Assembly: GCF_042662225.1 (NCBI RefSeq)
Contig: NZ_JBHSYQ010000008.1
Span: 259,803 to 323,802, forward strand
Reading direction: 5' to 3'
From: Nibribacter roseus
GTDB lineage: Bacteria > Bacteroidota > Bacteroidia > Cytophagales > Hymenobacteraceae
DNA: 64,000 nucleotides
The notes under the pieces are model-generated. The model saw only the letters and a list, made by a program, of their open reading frames with translations. It was not told the DNA's origin and ran no database searches. Position 1 is the stretch's first letter; each line of letters begins with the position of its first letter. Shown one piece after another: positions 1-8,215 of the stretch. A program made the position numbers and the translations under genes.

Positions 1-254
1 TCTACGCCCCTGACCCAAGCCACGTGGAGCAATGTAACTTAGACATGGTTGGCTTGGAAGCACCAGAGGCGGAAGATCTTGTCTGGATTGAGCAGAAGCT
101 GCAGGAGCACTTAACTTACACCGGAAGCGTACTGGCACAAGAATTCCTGACCAACTGGGAAACGCACCGTCTGCACTTCCTGAAAGTGATGCCGCACGAC
201 CTGAAAAAGGCGCTGCAAGTAAAAGAAACTGAAACCGAAAAAGTACTGGCGTAA
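1..254 (+). CDS. gltB: Glutamate synthase large subunit, C-terminal fragment
   Basis: The window opens inside a reading frame that gives the last 83 codons, starting YAPDPSHVEQCN and ending ETEKVLA. This matches the extreme C-terminus of the glutamate synthase large (glutamine-hydrolysing) subunit, including the usual VMPHDLKKAL region. The large subunit makes glutamate from glutamine and 2-oxoglutarate with electrons delivered by GltD. The stop codon shares its final base with the ATG of the next gene (TAATG), so the two are translationally coupled. The identification rests on this short tail plus the downstream gltD; the catalytic domains lie outside the window. Confidence 0.9.
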   Translation, partial: YAPDPSHVEQCNLDMVGLEAPEAEDLVWIEQKLQEHLTYTGSVLAQEFLTNWETHRLHFLKVMPHDLKKALQVKETETEKVLA

Positions 255-1708
255 TGGGAAAACCAGATGGATTCTTAAAATATAACCGTGAACTGCCTGG
301 TACCCGCGACCCGAAAGCACGCGTTAACGACTCTAACGAGATCTACCTTCCTTTTCCAGAGGAAAAAACAAAAATACAGGCTACCCGCTGCATGGACTGC
401 GGCGTTCCTTTCTGCCACAACGGCTGTCCGCTGGGCAACCTCATTCCGGATTTCAACGATGCGGTTTCTGAGGGTGATTGGGAGCGGGCCATCAGAGTGT
501 TGTACAGCACCAACAACTTCCCTGAGTTCACCGGCCGCATTTGCCCCGCCCCTTGCGAGAGCAGCTGCGTGTTGTCCATCAACAAACCAGCAGTGGCTAT
601 TGAGCACATTGAGAAATCAATAGCTGAAAAGTCTTTTGAACTTGGTCTGGTTAAACCTCAACAGCCTGCTTACCGCACCGGCAAAAAAGTAGCCATTGTA
701 GGCTCCGGACCAGCTGGGTTGGCCGCTGCGGCTCAGCTGAACCAAGCGGGTCATAAGGTAACGGTGTACGAAAAAGACGAGAAAGCCGGCGGCTTGCTCC
801 GCTACGGTATTCCGGATTTCAAACTGGAGAAGTGGGTAATTGACCGCCGCTTAGCTGTTTTGGAAGAAGAAGGCATCCGCTTCAAATTCAACCGCAACAT
901 TGGGCAGGAAACTACCCTCAAAAAATTGTACCGCAAGTATGACGCGGTTTTACTGGCCATTGGCTCTACCAAGCCCCGCGCCATTTCTATTCCGGGTAAC
1001 CACCTCAAAGGCATTCATTTCGCCATGGACTACTTGGGTCTACAGAACCGCCGGGTAGACGGTGCTCAAATTGCTCCGGAAAGTGACATCAACGCCTTCG
1101 GGAAACATGTGCTAGTGATTGGCGGTGGTGACACGGGGTCTGACTGCGTAGGTACGGCCAACCGTCAGTTTGCCAAATCAATCACGCAGCTGCAATACCG
1201 CTACATGCCCAGCACTGAACGGCACCCCACTAACCCTTGGCCAGAGTGGCCCACCACGTTCTCTTCTTCCTCGTCACATGAGGAAGGCTGCGAGCGTAGC
1301 TGGGGCTGGCTGAACAAAGAGTTCATTGCCGATGAGAACGGGAACGTGAAGGGACTGCGGGTAGTGGAGCTGGAGTGGAAAAACCAAAGTGAGTACACTG
1401 AGAAACCAAACAGCGAAAAGATCCTGCCCTGCGACCTGGCTCTGATTGCCATTGGTTACGAGCGTCCGGAGCACGATGCCTTCATGGCCAACTTCAAGTT
1501 TGAATTTGATCGCCGCGGTAACTTCAAGCTGGACAACTGGCAAACCAACGTCCCTGGGGTTTTCTCCGCCGGCGACGCCTGCCGTGGCCAGTCTTTGGTG
1601 GTTTGGGCCATTTCTGACGGACGTGAAGCCGCAAGAGCTATAGATATCTACTTGATGGGTGAATCAGAATTGCCGAGCAAAGAGCTGTCGAAGTACCAGT
1701 TGTTTTAG
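254..1708 (+). CDS. gltD: Glutamate synthase small subunit (NADPH, beta)
   Basis: 484 residues, full length for the family. It passes electrons from NADPH via FAD and iron-sulphur clusters to GltB. Visible features: N-terminal cysteine cluster C46-x2-C49-x4-C54-x3-C58 and a second one C97-x3-C101-x3-C105 for two 4Fe-4S centres; a dinucleotide motif VGSGPAG near residue 151 for FAD; a second GGGDTG motif near 292 for NADPH; and the terminal FAD signature AGDACRGQSLVVWAI. The ATG overlaps the gltB stop, which fixes the start. It is cytoplasmic. The stop is followed by two hairpins that close the operon. Confidence 0.97.
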   Translation: MGKPDGFLKYNRELPGTRDPKARVNDSNEIYLPFPEEKTKIQATRCMDCGVPFCHNGCPLGNLIPDFNDAVSEGDWERAIRVLYSTNNFPEFTGRICPAPCESSCVLSINKPAVAIEHIEKSIAEKSFELGLVKPQQPAYRTGKKVAIVGSGPAGLAAAAQLNQAGHKVTVYEKDEKAGGLLRYGIPDFKLEKWVIDRRLAVLEEEGIRFKFNRNIGQETTLKKLYRKYDAVLLAIGSTKPRAISIPGNHLKGIHFAMDYLGLQNRRVDGAQIAPESDINAFGKHVLVIGGGDTGSDCVGTANRQFAKSITQLQYRYMPSTERHPTNPWPEWPTTFSSSSSHEEGCERSWGWLNKEFIADENGNVKGLRVVELEWKNQSEYTEKPNSEKILPCDLALIAIGYERPEHDAFMANFKFEFDRRGNFKLDNWQTNVPGVFSAGDACRGQSLVVWAISDGREAARAIDIYLMGESELPSKELSKYQLF

Positions 1709-1717
1709 TATTAGGTA

Positions 1718-1739
1718 AATCGTGTCAAGTAACACGATT
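1718..1739. repeat. Short perfect hairpin after gltD
   Basis: AATCGTGT and ACACGATT pair perfectly around a 6-base loop, 9 bases after the gltD stop. It has no T-run, so it is more likely an mRNA 3' end stabiliser or half of a two-stage terminator than a terminator by itself. Confidence 0.5.
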
Positions 1740-1760
1740 ACATTTTCCCTTCATTGTTTT

Positions 1761-1800
1761 AAGCCCCGTCTTTGCCATTTGGTGAGGCGGGGCTTTTCTT
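1761..1800 (+). terminator. Terminator of gltBD
   Basis: AAGCCCCG pairs with CGGGGCTT across a 19-base loop and is followed by TTCTTTT. It is placed 52 bases after the gltD stop. Confidence 0.75.
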
Positions 1801-1858
1801 TTACTTCCACTTAATTAACTATGTTTTGGCGCTCCTATTCGAAAATGGAGGTAAAAAC

Positions 1859-1924
1859 AGAAGCATCACATAACTGGAATGAGTCAAAACATCAACTATA
1901 AAACTTTGATAGAAGCATCACATA
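1859..1924. repeat. 14-bp direct repeat in intergenic region
   Basis: AGAAGCATCACATA occurs at 1859-1872 and again at 1911-1924, 52 bases apart, in a non-coding, AT-rich stretch. There is no further copy nearby. It could be a binding-site pair or the trace of a small duplication. Confidence 0.5.
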
Positions 1925-2002
1925 GGCTTTCCAGCTGTTGCCCTCTTTAGTGAGGTATGCTTACTTCAATATTTGCGCATTCTATCAAAATAGAAATTGT
2001 TG

Positions 2003-2038
2003 CTTTAAGCCCATTTTTCAAAAAGTAGCTCTAAAACA
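2003..2038. repeat. PAL36 palindrome, degenerate copy
   Basis: CTTTAAGCCC / AGCTCTAAAACA around a TTTTTCAAAAA core. It keeps the shape of the PAL36 family but with several mismatches. It lies in the long intergenic region after gltD. Confidence 0.5.
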
Positions 2039-2272
2039 GGAGAAACAACTCGGCTCAACACTCTTAAACTTCTTTTTATCGCTCTGGCAGCGGCAATCTG
2101 AAATTTCTTTCATGTTACAAACACTGCCAAAACTCTACTATTTTTAACACTCAAGAAACACAAAACAGCCTTACAAGCTTATAAAAAGCATTTTATAGTA
2201 TTTAATACATGTTACAGAACTGCGTAAAGTTTCCTTCTTTAGAGAGCAAAACCTACCTACATTTGTTACATA

Positions 2273-2350
2273 CCTATTGACAACTGACGAAAGGAATCAT
2301 CCCCCTATCAGTCTTCCCCCCAGCTGATAATGATTCCTTTTGTCAATAGG
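2273..2350. repeat. Long foldback hairpin upstream of the 65-residue ORF
   Basis: The left arm (2273-2300) and right arm (2330-2350) pair over 21 bases (CCTATTGACAA plus AAGGAATCAT), with a 7-base bulge in the left arm. An inner TATCAG/CTGATA pair lies in the loop. It is not flanked by a T-run. It starts about 135 bases before the small ORF and may be a 5' UTR structure or a relic of a small mobile element. Confidence 0.6.
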
Positions 2351-2409
2351 CTTTCTAAAATTTCGCATTCCCTCAAACTATTCAACAAAACCAGATCAGA
2401 ACGACCTGT

Positions 2410-2607
2410 ATGTCTTTCCTTCTTAAGCCATTCCCCTTTTCAAGGGTAGCACAAAAATCAAATACTAAGAAAAGCCTGAATAGGGATTATGTAGCTTCTG
2501 CTCTGCAAGGTGATGCAGATGATTTCTCAACCAAAGAGTTGGCAACCCTTACTCTACTGATTGGCCTCACTGTAATTTTGGTTCTGATTGTCTGCTATGT
2601 ACTATGA
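2410..2607 (+). CDS. Hypothetical small membrane protein (65 residues)
   Basis: The frame encodes a polar, basic N-terminal half (including KKSLNRDY) and a single C-terminal hydrophobic segment, roughly residues 44-64 (LATLTLLIGLTVILVLIVCYVL), ending two residues after it. This is a tail-anchored topology. No family was recognised. There is no Shine-Dalgarno site, as is common in this phylum. It is isolated: gltD is 700 bases upstream, and a convergent terminator follows. The clean transmembrane segment supports coding, but conservation is unknown. Confidence 0.45.
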   Translation: MSFLLKPFPFSRVAQKSNTKKSLNRDYVASALQGDADDFSTKELATLTLLIGLTVILVLIVCYVL

Positions 2608-2787
2608 ACAAGCAGTGCTTAAATTAAGCATTCAAGTGATTATGTTCGGTAGAGACCAACTGCATTTGCCTTAATAAAGCATTTTAATATTATCACCTCA
2701 GCGTAATGCTCCTAAATAGTTATAGCCTTCATTCAGGACCACTACATCTTTTTTGCTCACTTTTTAAAATCTAAGGCTAAAACATCA

Positions 2788-2820
2788 AAAAAAGCCGCAC
2801 CTCAAAGAGGTGCGGCTTTT
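2788..2820. terminator. Bidirectional terminator
   Basis: AAAAGCCGCACCT pairs with AGGTGCGGCTTTT around a 7-base loop, with A- and T-runs on the two sides. It lies between the small + strand ORF and the convergent DUF6600 gene and can serve both. Confidence 0.85.
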
Positions 2821-2844
2821 CGTCATTCATTATCGCATTTAAAC

Positions 2845-4194
2845 TTAATTTCTACTGCCCCGGCTACTTTCCCTGCTGCGGGCTGGGGAAGACTCTTGCC
2901 TTAACGGTGCCTGCCGTGGAGTAACCTGACGTTGAGTCGGAGCTGGTGTTGGGCTTACCTCCTGCCTGCTTTGCCGAACCGGCTGCTGACGCTCCATTGT
3001 TCCCGTGCGGGTCTCAGTTGATCTGGCGGTTTCAGTTCTACCTGCTTCACTTCTGCTTCTTCGCCCGTAGCTGTCAGTGTCACCAGTGGTGGCTGGTGAG
3101 GTAGAAGCTGGGTATTGCCGCTGTCTTGTTGCCGGATACGTTTCGCCTCCGGTTTGAACAGGTGCTTCCTGGCTCCTGCGTGGGCGGAAGGTATCAGAAT
3201 TATCTGCATCAGGTTGGGTACGGGTGCTTCTTTCTCTAACTACGCGGCTAGGTGTCTCAGTGCCAGACTCAGTACGGCTTCTGCCATACTCTTCACGGCT
3301 TTCAGAAGTGCGAGTTTTGGTTATATCCTCGTTCGATTCTGTTAAACGTGTTCTGCCAGTAGTGCTGGAACGGTCTGTTCTGCTAGGAGATTCAACAGAG
3401 TTTGCCACTCTGGTACGGGTAGCACGGCTATCAGTTGCCTCAGCTCTGGCTGGAGCCTCTCTCCTTCTGGTTTCTACCTCAGGGCGGTAAATACGAACAG
3501 AATTATCAGCAACGGCTGTTCTACCTGGGCGGCTGTCATTTTCTAACCGACGAACTTCTACTCTGCGGTTGGTGGCCCGTTCAATATCCTGGGTTCTGGG
3601 CCCGTAAACATATTTGCGGTTATCGCGCTCGTAATAGTTATTGATGATGGTGGTATTGTGGTAGATGTTCACTACCTGCGTACGCGGCACACAGTAGCTG
3701 TAAATGCGTGGGCTGGTTATGTACATGACTGGCACAAATACCCAGCGGGTTACAGGCACTACGTAGGTAACGCGTGGCCCCATGGGCGCCCAGCCGTAAT
3801 AGCCGTTGCTATGCCTCCAGTCTACCCAAGCCGGTCCCCATTCATTGCCAGGAACCCAAAGCCAGCCGTAAAAATCATCGTACATCCAGCGGCCGTAGTG
3901 GAACGGAGCCCAACCCCAGTCATAGTCAGATACCCAGGTATTGCCGTATTCGGTCATGACCCAGTGGCCACGGGTAGCGTAGGGCTGAAACCCCATCTCC
4001 ACTCTTGGCGACCACACGTATCCGTAATCAGGATCATTGATCCAGCGGCCGTAAGGGCTCAGTTCATCATAAAACACTTGGAAGGAAACTCTCCCACCCG
4101 GAGGACCTGCCTGAGCCTGATTGCTGCTCAGTAGGCTAAAGACCATTAGCGCTATCACGCCAAGAGCCCCAATCTTTTGCATAAAAGTTTTCAT
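2845..4194 (-). CDS. DUF6600-type secreted YXWXP-repeat protein
   Basis: 449 residues. A signal peptide (residues 1-29, ending NQAQA) precedes an aromatic domain of about 160 residues with repeated W/Y/G motifs such as YGYVWSP, WGWAPFHYGRW and YGWAPMGP, characteristic of DUF6600 proteins. From about residue 195 to the end it is low-complexity and rich in R, S, T and E, with many TRT, RSR and RQ segments, so it is probably disordered. The domain is predicted to act outside the cytoplasmic membrane. Its function is not established; an envelope or surface role is inferred. No operon partner is visible. Confidence 0.8.
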   Translation of the reverse strand: MKTFMQKIGALGVIALMVFSLLSSNQAQAGPPGGRVSFQVFYDELSPYGRWINDPDYGYVWSPRVEMGFQPYATRGHWVMTEYGNTWVSDYDWGWAPFHYGRWMYDDFYGWLWVPGNEWGPAWVDWRHSNGYYGWAPMGPRVTYVVPVTRWVFVPVMYITSPRIYSYCVPRTQVVNIYHNTTIINNYYERDNRKYVYGPRTQDIERATNRRVEVRRLENDSRPGRTAVADNSVRIYRPEVETRRREAPARAEATDSRATRTRVANSVESPSRTDRSSTTGRTRLTESNEDITKTRTSESREEYGRSRTESGTETPSRVVRERSTRTQPDADNSDTFRPRRSQEAPVQTGGETYPATRQRQYPASTSPATTGDTDSYGRRSRSEAGRTETARSTETRTGTMERQQPVRQSRQEVSPTPAPTQRQVTPRQAPLRQESSPARSRESSRGSRN

Positions 4195-4806
4195 ATAACT
4201 ACTTATCTGTGTTAAGCTTGATAGTCCGGGAGATGTAGCTACTCAGCCTAACGGTGAAACGAAAGAAATAGTAAGGTCACTTATCTCTTAGTAACCAAAC
4301 ATCTTGCCAAAACATATATTTTCTACTATAGAAGAATAATATATCTACAACTGCAAACACAAATTACTTATAAACAACTATTTACTAACTACCGTTGCTT
4401 ATAGATTTAGTTACATCATGATGACTGTGAATCTAATATAAGCTTGAATAAGCTCTTAGTCACATCTAATAATTTCCCGTAGAATGAGCAAAGAAACTCG
4501 GGGTAAAACCAATAACTTACCGATTTGAATTTTACTATTTTTTTGAGTGAATTTTTAAACCCAAGCAAATGTTCTCTCTCATAGAAATACCTTACAATGG
4601 AGAAGATGATTTTTCATTTCTCAGCTGTTTGGCTATTCTCGTGAGAATCTTGCAGCCGTACCGGAACAATTCATAAGTTTTTATAAAAATTTCCGTTATT
4701 AGTGAGGTCATTATTACGACAGCCAACGTAGTACCTAGTTGAAACCTTTAGCCAAGGCTTTGACTTTTTTGTTTAACTTTAAACTTTGACTTACTTAGAA
4801 ACTCTC
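4195..4806. other. AT-rich intergenic stretch, no gene seen
   Basis: About 610 bases upstream of the DUF6600 gene. No frame of plausible length or composition, no strong hairpin and no repeat-family member was seen. It probably contains the DUF6600 promoter reading leftward and a promoter for the 36-codon ORF that follows, but no box could be assigned with confidence. Confidence 0.5.
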
Positions 4807-4917
4807 ATGTCTACAACAATAAAAATAACACTTGCCGAACTACTGAAAGAATTGGTGTCTAAGTTGAGGGGCTCTACACTACAACCAATACCAGTGCCGG
4901 TTCGCAACAACAGATAA
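4807..4917 (+). CDS. Candidate 36-residue peptide
   Basis: ATG at 4807 opens 36 codons to a TAA at 4915-4917. The peptide begins MSTTIKITLAELLKELVSKL and ends PIPVPVRNNR. The first 22 residues could form an amphipathic helix, and the tail is proline-rich and basic. A strong terminator follows 60 bases later, which fits a short independent transcription unit. No family was recognised and no ribosome-binding site is obvious; chance occurrence is possible. Confidence 0.35.
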   Translation: MSTTIKITLAELLKELVSKLRGSTLQPIPVPVRNNR

Positions 4918-4977
4918 ATTCCCTAAAACAGCTACCATACCATCTTCGGCTGAACAACAAAAACATTTATTACACTT

Positions 4978-5024
4978 AACAGCAATGAGCCGTTCTTACA
5001 TGATCGGCTCATTGCTGTTTATGG
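4978..5024 (+). terminator. Strong intrinsic terminator
   Basis: AACAGCAATGAGCCG (4978-4992) pairs over 15 bases with CGGCTCATTGCTGTT (5005-5019), followed by a short T tract. It insulates the efflux operon from upstream reading. Confidence 0.8.
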
Positions 5025-5052
5025 CCAATTTTTTGGAAAACAGTCTAAAAAC
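5017..5052. repeat. PAL36 palindrome, degenerate copy
   Basis: TTTATGGCCAA..TTTTTTGGAAAACAGTCTAAAAAC has the PAL36 right arm almost intact and a decayed left arm. It overlaps the descending side of the preceding terminator. Confidence 0.5.
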
Positions 5053-5125
5053 GCGCTTTTATTTCATTTGCCAGCAAAACCTTCTATTTTAGCGACCTAT
5101 TTCATAGACGAAATAATTAAAAAAA

Positions 5126-5151
5126 TTTAGTTCTTAAAGTTAAGAACTAAA
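5126..5151. promoter_or_regulatory. Operator 1 of the efflux operon (inverted repeat)
   Basis: TTTAGTTCTTAA (5126-5137) and TTAAGAACTAAA (5140-5151) form a perfect 12-bp inverted repeat with a 2-base centre. It lies where the -33 element of the promoter with a -7 box at 5164 would fall. The half-site TTTAGTTCT/AGAACTAAA recurs at 5684-5711 before the TolC gene, suggesting binding by the regulator encoded between them. Confidence 0.7.
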
Positions 5152-5163
5152 GAAACAAATATC

Positions 5164-5171
5164 TATCTTTG
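5164..5171 (+). promoter_or_regulatory. -7 box of a Bacteroidota-type promoter
   Basis: TATCTTTG fits the TAnnTTTG consensus, 34 bases before the GTG start of the regulator gene. A canonical TTTG at -33 is not present; the operator occupies that position. Confidence 0.5.
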
Positions 5172-5204
5172 TAACGTTCTAACACCAAACGAACGAAGAA
5201 CACT

Positions 5205-5672
5205 GTGGTAAACCTTAATCAAGAACAGAAGCAGCTGATTGAAAAAATCGGCATCTACCATGAGCAGCAGGGCTTTCCGCCGGTAGTGGGCCGTATCATG
5301 GGGTTGTTGTTTGTGGCTGATAAGCAGTACCTGAGCTTTGAGGAAATTATTGAAACATTGGGCATCAGCAAAAGTGCGACCAGTAATGCGCTTAACCTGT
5401 TACTACAGGTGCGCATTATTGAGTACACTACCTTTTCTGGCGACCGGAAACGCTATTTCAGTGCCCTGCGGGAAAATTGGCACGAAGAGGTCATCTCTAA
5501 AATGAACAGCATCTTAGCAATGAGCAAATTAATGAGACAAGCCAATGAATTACGCGGCGATGCCAACCCAAAGATGAACCAACTGGTGCAAGATCGCTTT
5601 GAGTTTATGGAATACCTGTCAAGCCAGGTGCCTTTGCTCATGGAAAAGTGGCTAAAAGAAAGAAAAGCATAA
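5205..5672 (+). CDS. GbsR/MarR-family transcriptional regulator
   Basis: 155 residues, cytoplasmic. It is a winged-helix DNA-binding protein: a helical start with HEQQGFPPVVGRIMGLLF, typical of the GbsR branch; a recognition-helix region ISKSATSNALNLL around residues 65-78; then a beta-wing with GDRKRYF. The C-terminal half is a dimerisation helix. The GTG start at 5205 is chosen because it directly follows the promoter and no ATG precedes the domain. It heads the TolC-MFP-RND genes, and matching inverted repeats lie before it and between it and the next gene, so auto-repression and repression of the pump are inferred. The inducer is unknown. Confidence 0.88.
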   Translation: MVNLNQEQKQLIEKIGIYHEQQGFPPVVGRIMGLLFVADKQYLSFEEIIETLGISKSATSNALNLLLQVRIIEYTTFSGDRKRYFSALRENWHEEVISKMNSILAMSKLMRQANELRGDANPKMNQLVQDRFEFMEYLSSQVPLLMEKWLKERKA

Positions 5673-5683
5673 TTTTTTTAATA

Positions 5684-5711
5684 TTTTAGTTCTCATTTTT
5701 CAGAACTAAAA
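5684..5711. promoter_or_regulatory. Operator 2 of the efflux operon (inverted repeat)
   Basis: TTTTAGTTCT (5684-5693) and AGAACTAAAA (5702-5711) are perfect 10-bp arms around an 8-base spacer. They share the half-site of operator 1. A TACTTTAC box (5714-5721) follows and may be a degenerate -7 element for a secondary promoter in front of the TolC-like gene. Confidence 0.65.
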
Positions 5712-5745
5712 AATACTTTACAAACCAAATAATAATTCTAAAACC

Positions 5746-7104
5746 GTGAATAAAAAACACTTATTCCTGAGCTTTCTACTGGTATTGGTAGCCAGCTTTA
5801 GCTATGCACAAACGCAGCCGCAGGGCAAGGTACTAACCTTGCAGGAAGCCCTGCGCTTTGCCGTAGCCAACAACGAGAACGTGAAAAAAGCCTTGCAAGA
5901 CGAGCAAAGCGCCGAGTATAAAATCAAAGAAACACAAGGCTCCGGCCTGCCCCAGCTATCGGCCAACGGCCGCTTTACCATGAACCCTTCCTTGCCTGTT
6001 CAGCTGCTACCCGGTGAAATTGCCGGTCAGCCGGGCACTTTAGTTCCGGTACGGTTCGGGACCAAGTACGCGGCCCAGGGCGGTCTGGAAGTGCAGCAGC
6101 TCATTTTCCGAAAGTCTTTCTTTGTAGGACTGGAGGCTGCCAACACAACCCGCGACCTCTACGCCCTGCGCACCCGCATGAGTGAGGAAGACGTGCTCTA
6201 CAACGTGGGCTCCTCTTACCTGCAATTGCTGCAAACCAAAGAGCAGTTCAAGAACATAGAGGCTAACCTGAACCGACTGGACCAATTGGAGAAAATACTG
6301 GATTTGCAGTACCGCAACGACGTGGCCACCAAAGTGGAATACAACCGGGTAACCGTAAACAAGATAAACCTGGAAAATCAGCGCCAAACCCTGGCCGCCA
6401 CCTATGAGCAGCAATTGAACGGCCTCAAGTTCTTTATGGGCCTGCCCATGGATGAGCCTATTGAGATTCCAGAAGCAACTGCCAATCTCCTGAACGTTCT
6501 GGTACCTCCTGTTGAAGACGCCAAAGCCATATTAGCGCAAAGAGTAGATTACCAGACTTTACTTACCCAGAAGCGCCTGAACGAGCTGAACGTGAAGAAC
6601 ATTCAGGCGGGCTACTTCCCTACGTTAAGCGGTTTCGGGCAATTGAACTACAATGCCCAGCGTAACCAGTTCAACTTCTTTGACGGCAGCCAGCCTTGGT
6701 TTCAGGCGGCGGCGGTAGGTCTGCAGCTGAACATTCCCATCTTTGATGGTTTCCAGCGACGAAACCAGATAAGACAGGCGCAGAACGAAGTACGCATAGT
6801 AGACTATGATATCAGCCTGGCAGCACGCAACACTCAAATGGCCCTGAACAACAGCATCCGCCAGATGGAAGCCAGCCTTGCCTCCATTCAAGCCCAGGAG
6901 CGGAATGTGGAGCTGGCCCAGGAAGTGTACCGCAACACGAATGAGTTGTATAAAGAAGGCTTGGCTCCTCTTACCGATGTCCTGAGCACCGAAGTGAGCC
7001 TTCGAGAGGCCCGCACCAACTTAAACAATGAACAACTTAAATATCAAATAGCCCAGCTGGACTACATCAGAGCCCGCGGCGAAATCAAAAACCTTCTTAA
7101 CTAA
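5746..7104 (+). CDS. TolC-family outer membrane efflux protein
   Basis: 452 residues starting at GTG. The signal peptide ends around SFSYAQ (residue 22). The mature chain starts with LTLQEALRFAVANNENVKKA, the classic OEP repeat start, and shows two homologous long-helix halves; the second begins around DYQTLLTQKRLNELNVKN and ends in LDYIRARGEIKNLLN. This is the usual TolC architecture: a trimeric channel from the outer membrane into the periplasm. It is followed after 22 bases by the fusion protein and then the RND pump, so the three form one tripartite exporter under the upstream regulator. Confidence 0.95.
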   Translation: MNKKHLFLSFLLVLVASFSYAQTQPQGKVLTLQEALRFAVANNENVKKALQDEQSAEYKIKETQGSGLPQLSANGRFTMNPSLPVQLLPGEIAGQPGTLVPVRFGTKYAAQGGLEVQQLIFRKSFFVGLEAANTTRDLYALRTRMSEEDVLYNVGSSYLQLLQTKEQFKNIEANLNRLDQLEKILDLQYRNDVATKVEYNRVTVNKINLENQRQTLAATYEQQLNGLKFFMGLPMDEPIEIPEATANLLNVLVPPVEDAKAILAQRVDYQTLLTQKRLNELNVKNIQAGYFPTLSGFGQLNYNAQRNQFNFFDGSQPWFQAAAVGLQLNIPIFDGFQRRNQIRQAQNEVRIVDYDISLAARNTQMALNNSIRQMEASLASIQAQERNVELAQEVYRNTNELYKEGLAPLTDVLSTEVSLREARTNLNNEQLKYQIAQLDYIRARGEIKNLLN

Positions 7105-7126
7105 TCGCACCGCACACTTTAAAAAA

Positions 7127-8179
7127 ATGAAAAAACTGTTTTATATCCTCGTAGTGGTTCTACTTATCGGCGCCGCCGCCTATACCTTGAACAAGAACAA
7201 GCAGGAAATGGCCACCAACGCGGCCGTTTCAGAGCTGAAATCTGAAGCCATTCCGGTGTCTATGGCAGAGGCCAAAGTAGCTAAAATAGACCGTTCCTTT
7301 ACCGCCCAGGGCAACTTCGCGCCTATCCAAAGCCTCACCCTGATGTCTGAAACCTCAGGTCAGGTGCAACGGGTGCTCAAACGCAAAGGCGACAAAGTAA
7401 GAGCCGGTGAACTGTTGGTGCAGGTGGAAAGCAACACCATGGCCGCCGACGTAGCCACCGCCCAGGCTAACTATGAAAAAGCCCAAAGAGACCTGGGCCG
7501 TTTTGAGAACTTGGCCGCCGGCGAAGCCATCACCAAACGCCAGCTGGAAGAAGTGCGCCTGAACGTGAATGCTACGAAAGCCCAGCTAGTAGCCGCCCGC
7601 CAGCGTCTGGCCAAAACCCGCATCACAGCCCCCATCAGCGGCGAGATCAATGAGATGTATATTGAAGTAGGTTCTTTCCTGAACATGGGCACCAAGCTCT
7701 ATGACATTGTGAACGTTGACCGCCTGAAGCTGAAAGTAAAGGTTTCTGAAGCCGAAGTACTGATGGTGAAGAAAGGAACCAAAGTGAAGGTAAACGCCAA
7801 CGCCGGCGGCGGAACTGAATACGAGGGTACTGTGACCGCCATTGCCGCCCAATCTGATGCCACCCTGAAATATGACGTGGAGATTGAGGTGAAAAATGCC
7901 GCCAACAATAACTTGAAAGCCGGTATGTATGGCACTGCCTTCTTTGAAGTAGCCGACCAGCGCGACGCCCTGTTGCTGCCCCGCCAGGCCATTGTAGGCA
8001 GCGTGCAGAACCCTAGCGTGTACGTGGTGCAGAACGGGAAAGCCGCCCTGCGCAAAGTGAAAGTAGGCGCCGTGATGCAAGACCAGGTAGAGATAATTGA
8101 AGGGGTGCAGGCAGGTGAGAAAGTGGTACAAAGCGGACAGATAAACCTCCGTGAAGGTATTCAAGTGACAACGCTTTAA
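7127..8179 (+). CDS. RND efflux periplasmic adaptor (membrane fusion protein)
   Basis: 350 residues. An N-terminal hydrophobic segment (residues 3-20, no lipobox cysteine) anchors it in the inner membrane. The chain has the split lipoyl domain (SGQVQRVLKRKGDKVRAGELL and the later TRITAPISGEINEMYIEVG), an alpha-hairpin between them (about residues 105-160), then beta-barrel and membrane-proximal domains. It bridges the RND pump and the TolC-like channel. It sits 22 bases after the channel gene and 36 before the pump gene. The substrate cannot be told from the sequence. Confidence 0.95.
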   Translation: MKKLFYILVVVLLIGAAAYTLNKNKQEMATNAAVSELKSEAIPVSMAEAKVAKIDRSFTAQGNFAPIQSLTLMSETSGQVQRVLKRKGDKVRAGELLVQVESNTMAADVATAQANYEKAQRDLGRFENLAAGEAITKRQLEEVRLNVNATKAQLVAARQRLAKTRITAPISGEINEMYIEVGSFLNMGTKLYDIVNVDRLKLKVKVSEAEVLMVKKGTKVKVNANAGGGTEYEGTVTAIAAQSDATLKYDVEIEVKNAANNNLKAGMYGTAFFEVADQRDALLLPRQAIVGSVQNPSVYVVQNGKAALRKVKVGAVMQDQVEIIEGVQAGEKVVQSGQINLREGIQVTTL

Positions 8180-8215
8180 CAGAAATAAATTCTTTTAACC
8201 AGAAGGTACTAGAAC

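Noticed and set aside
1938..2147. 69-codon plus-strand frame after gltD
   Set aside because: It runs through a degenerate PAL36 palindrome and has low-complexity, AT-driven composition; no start signal or family.
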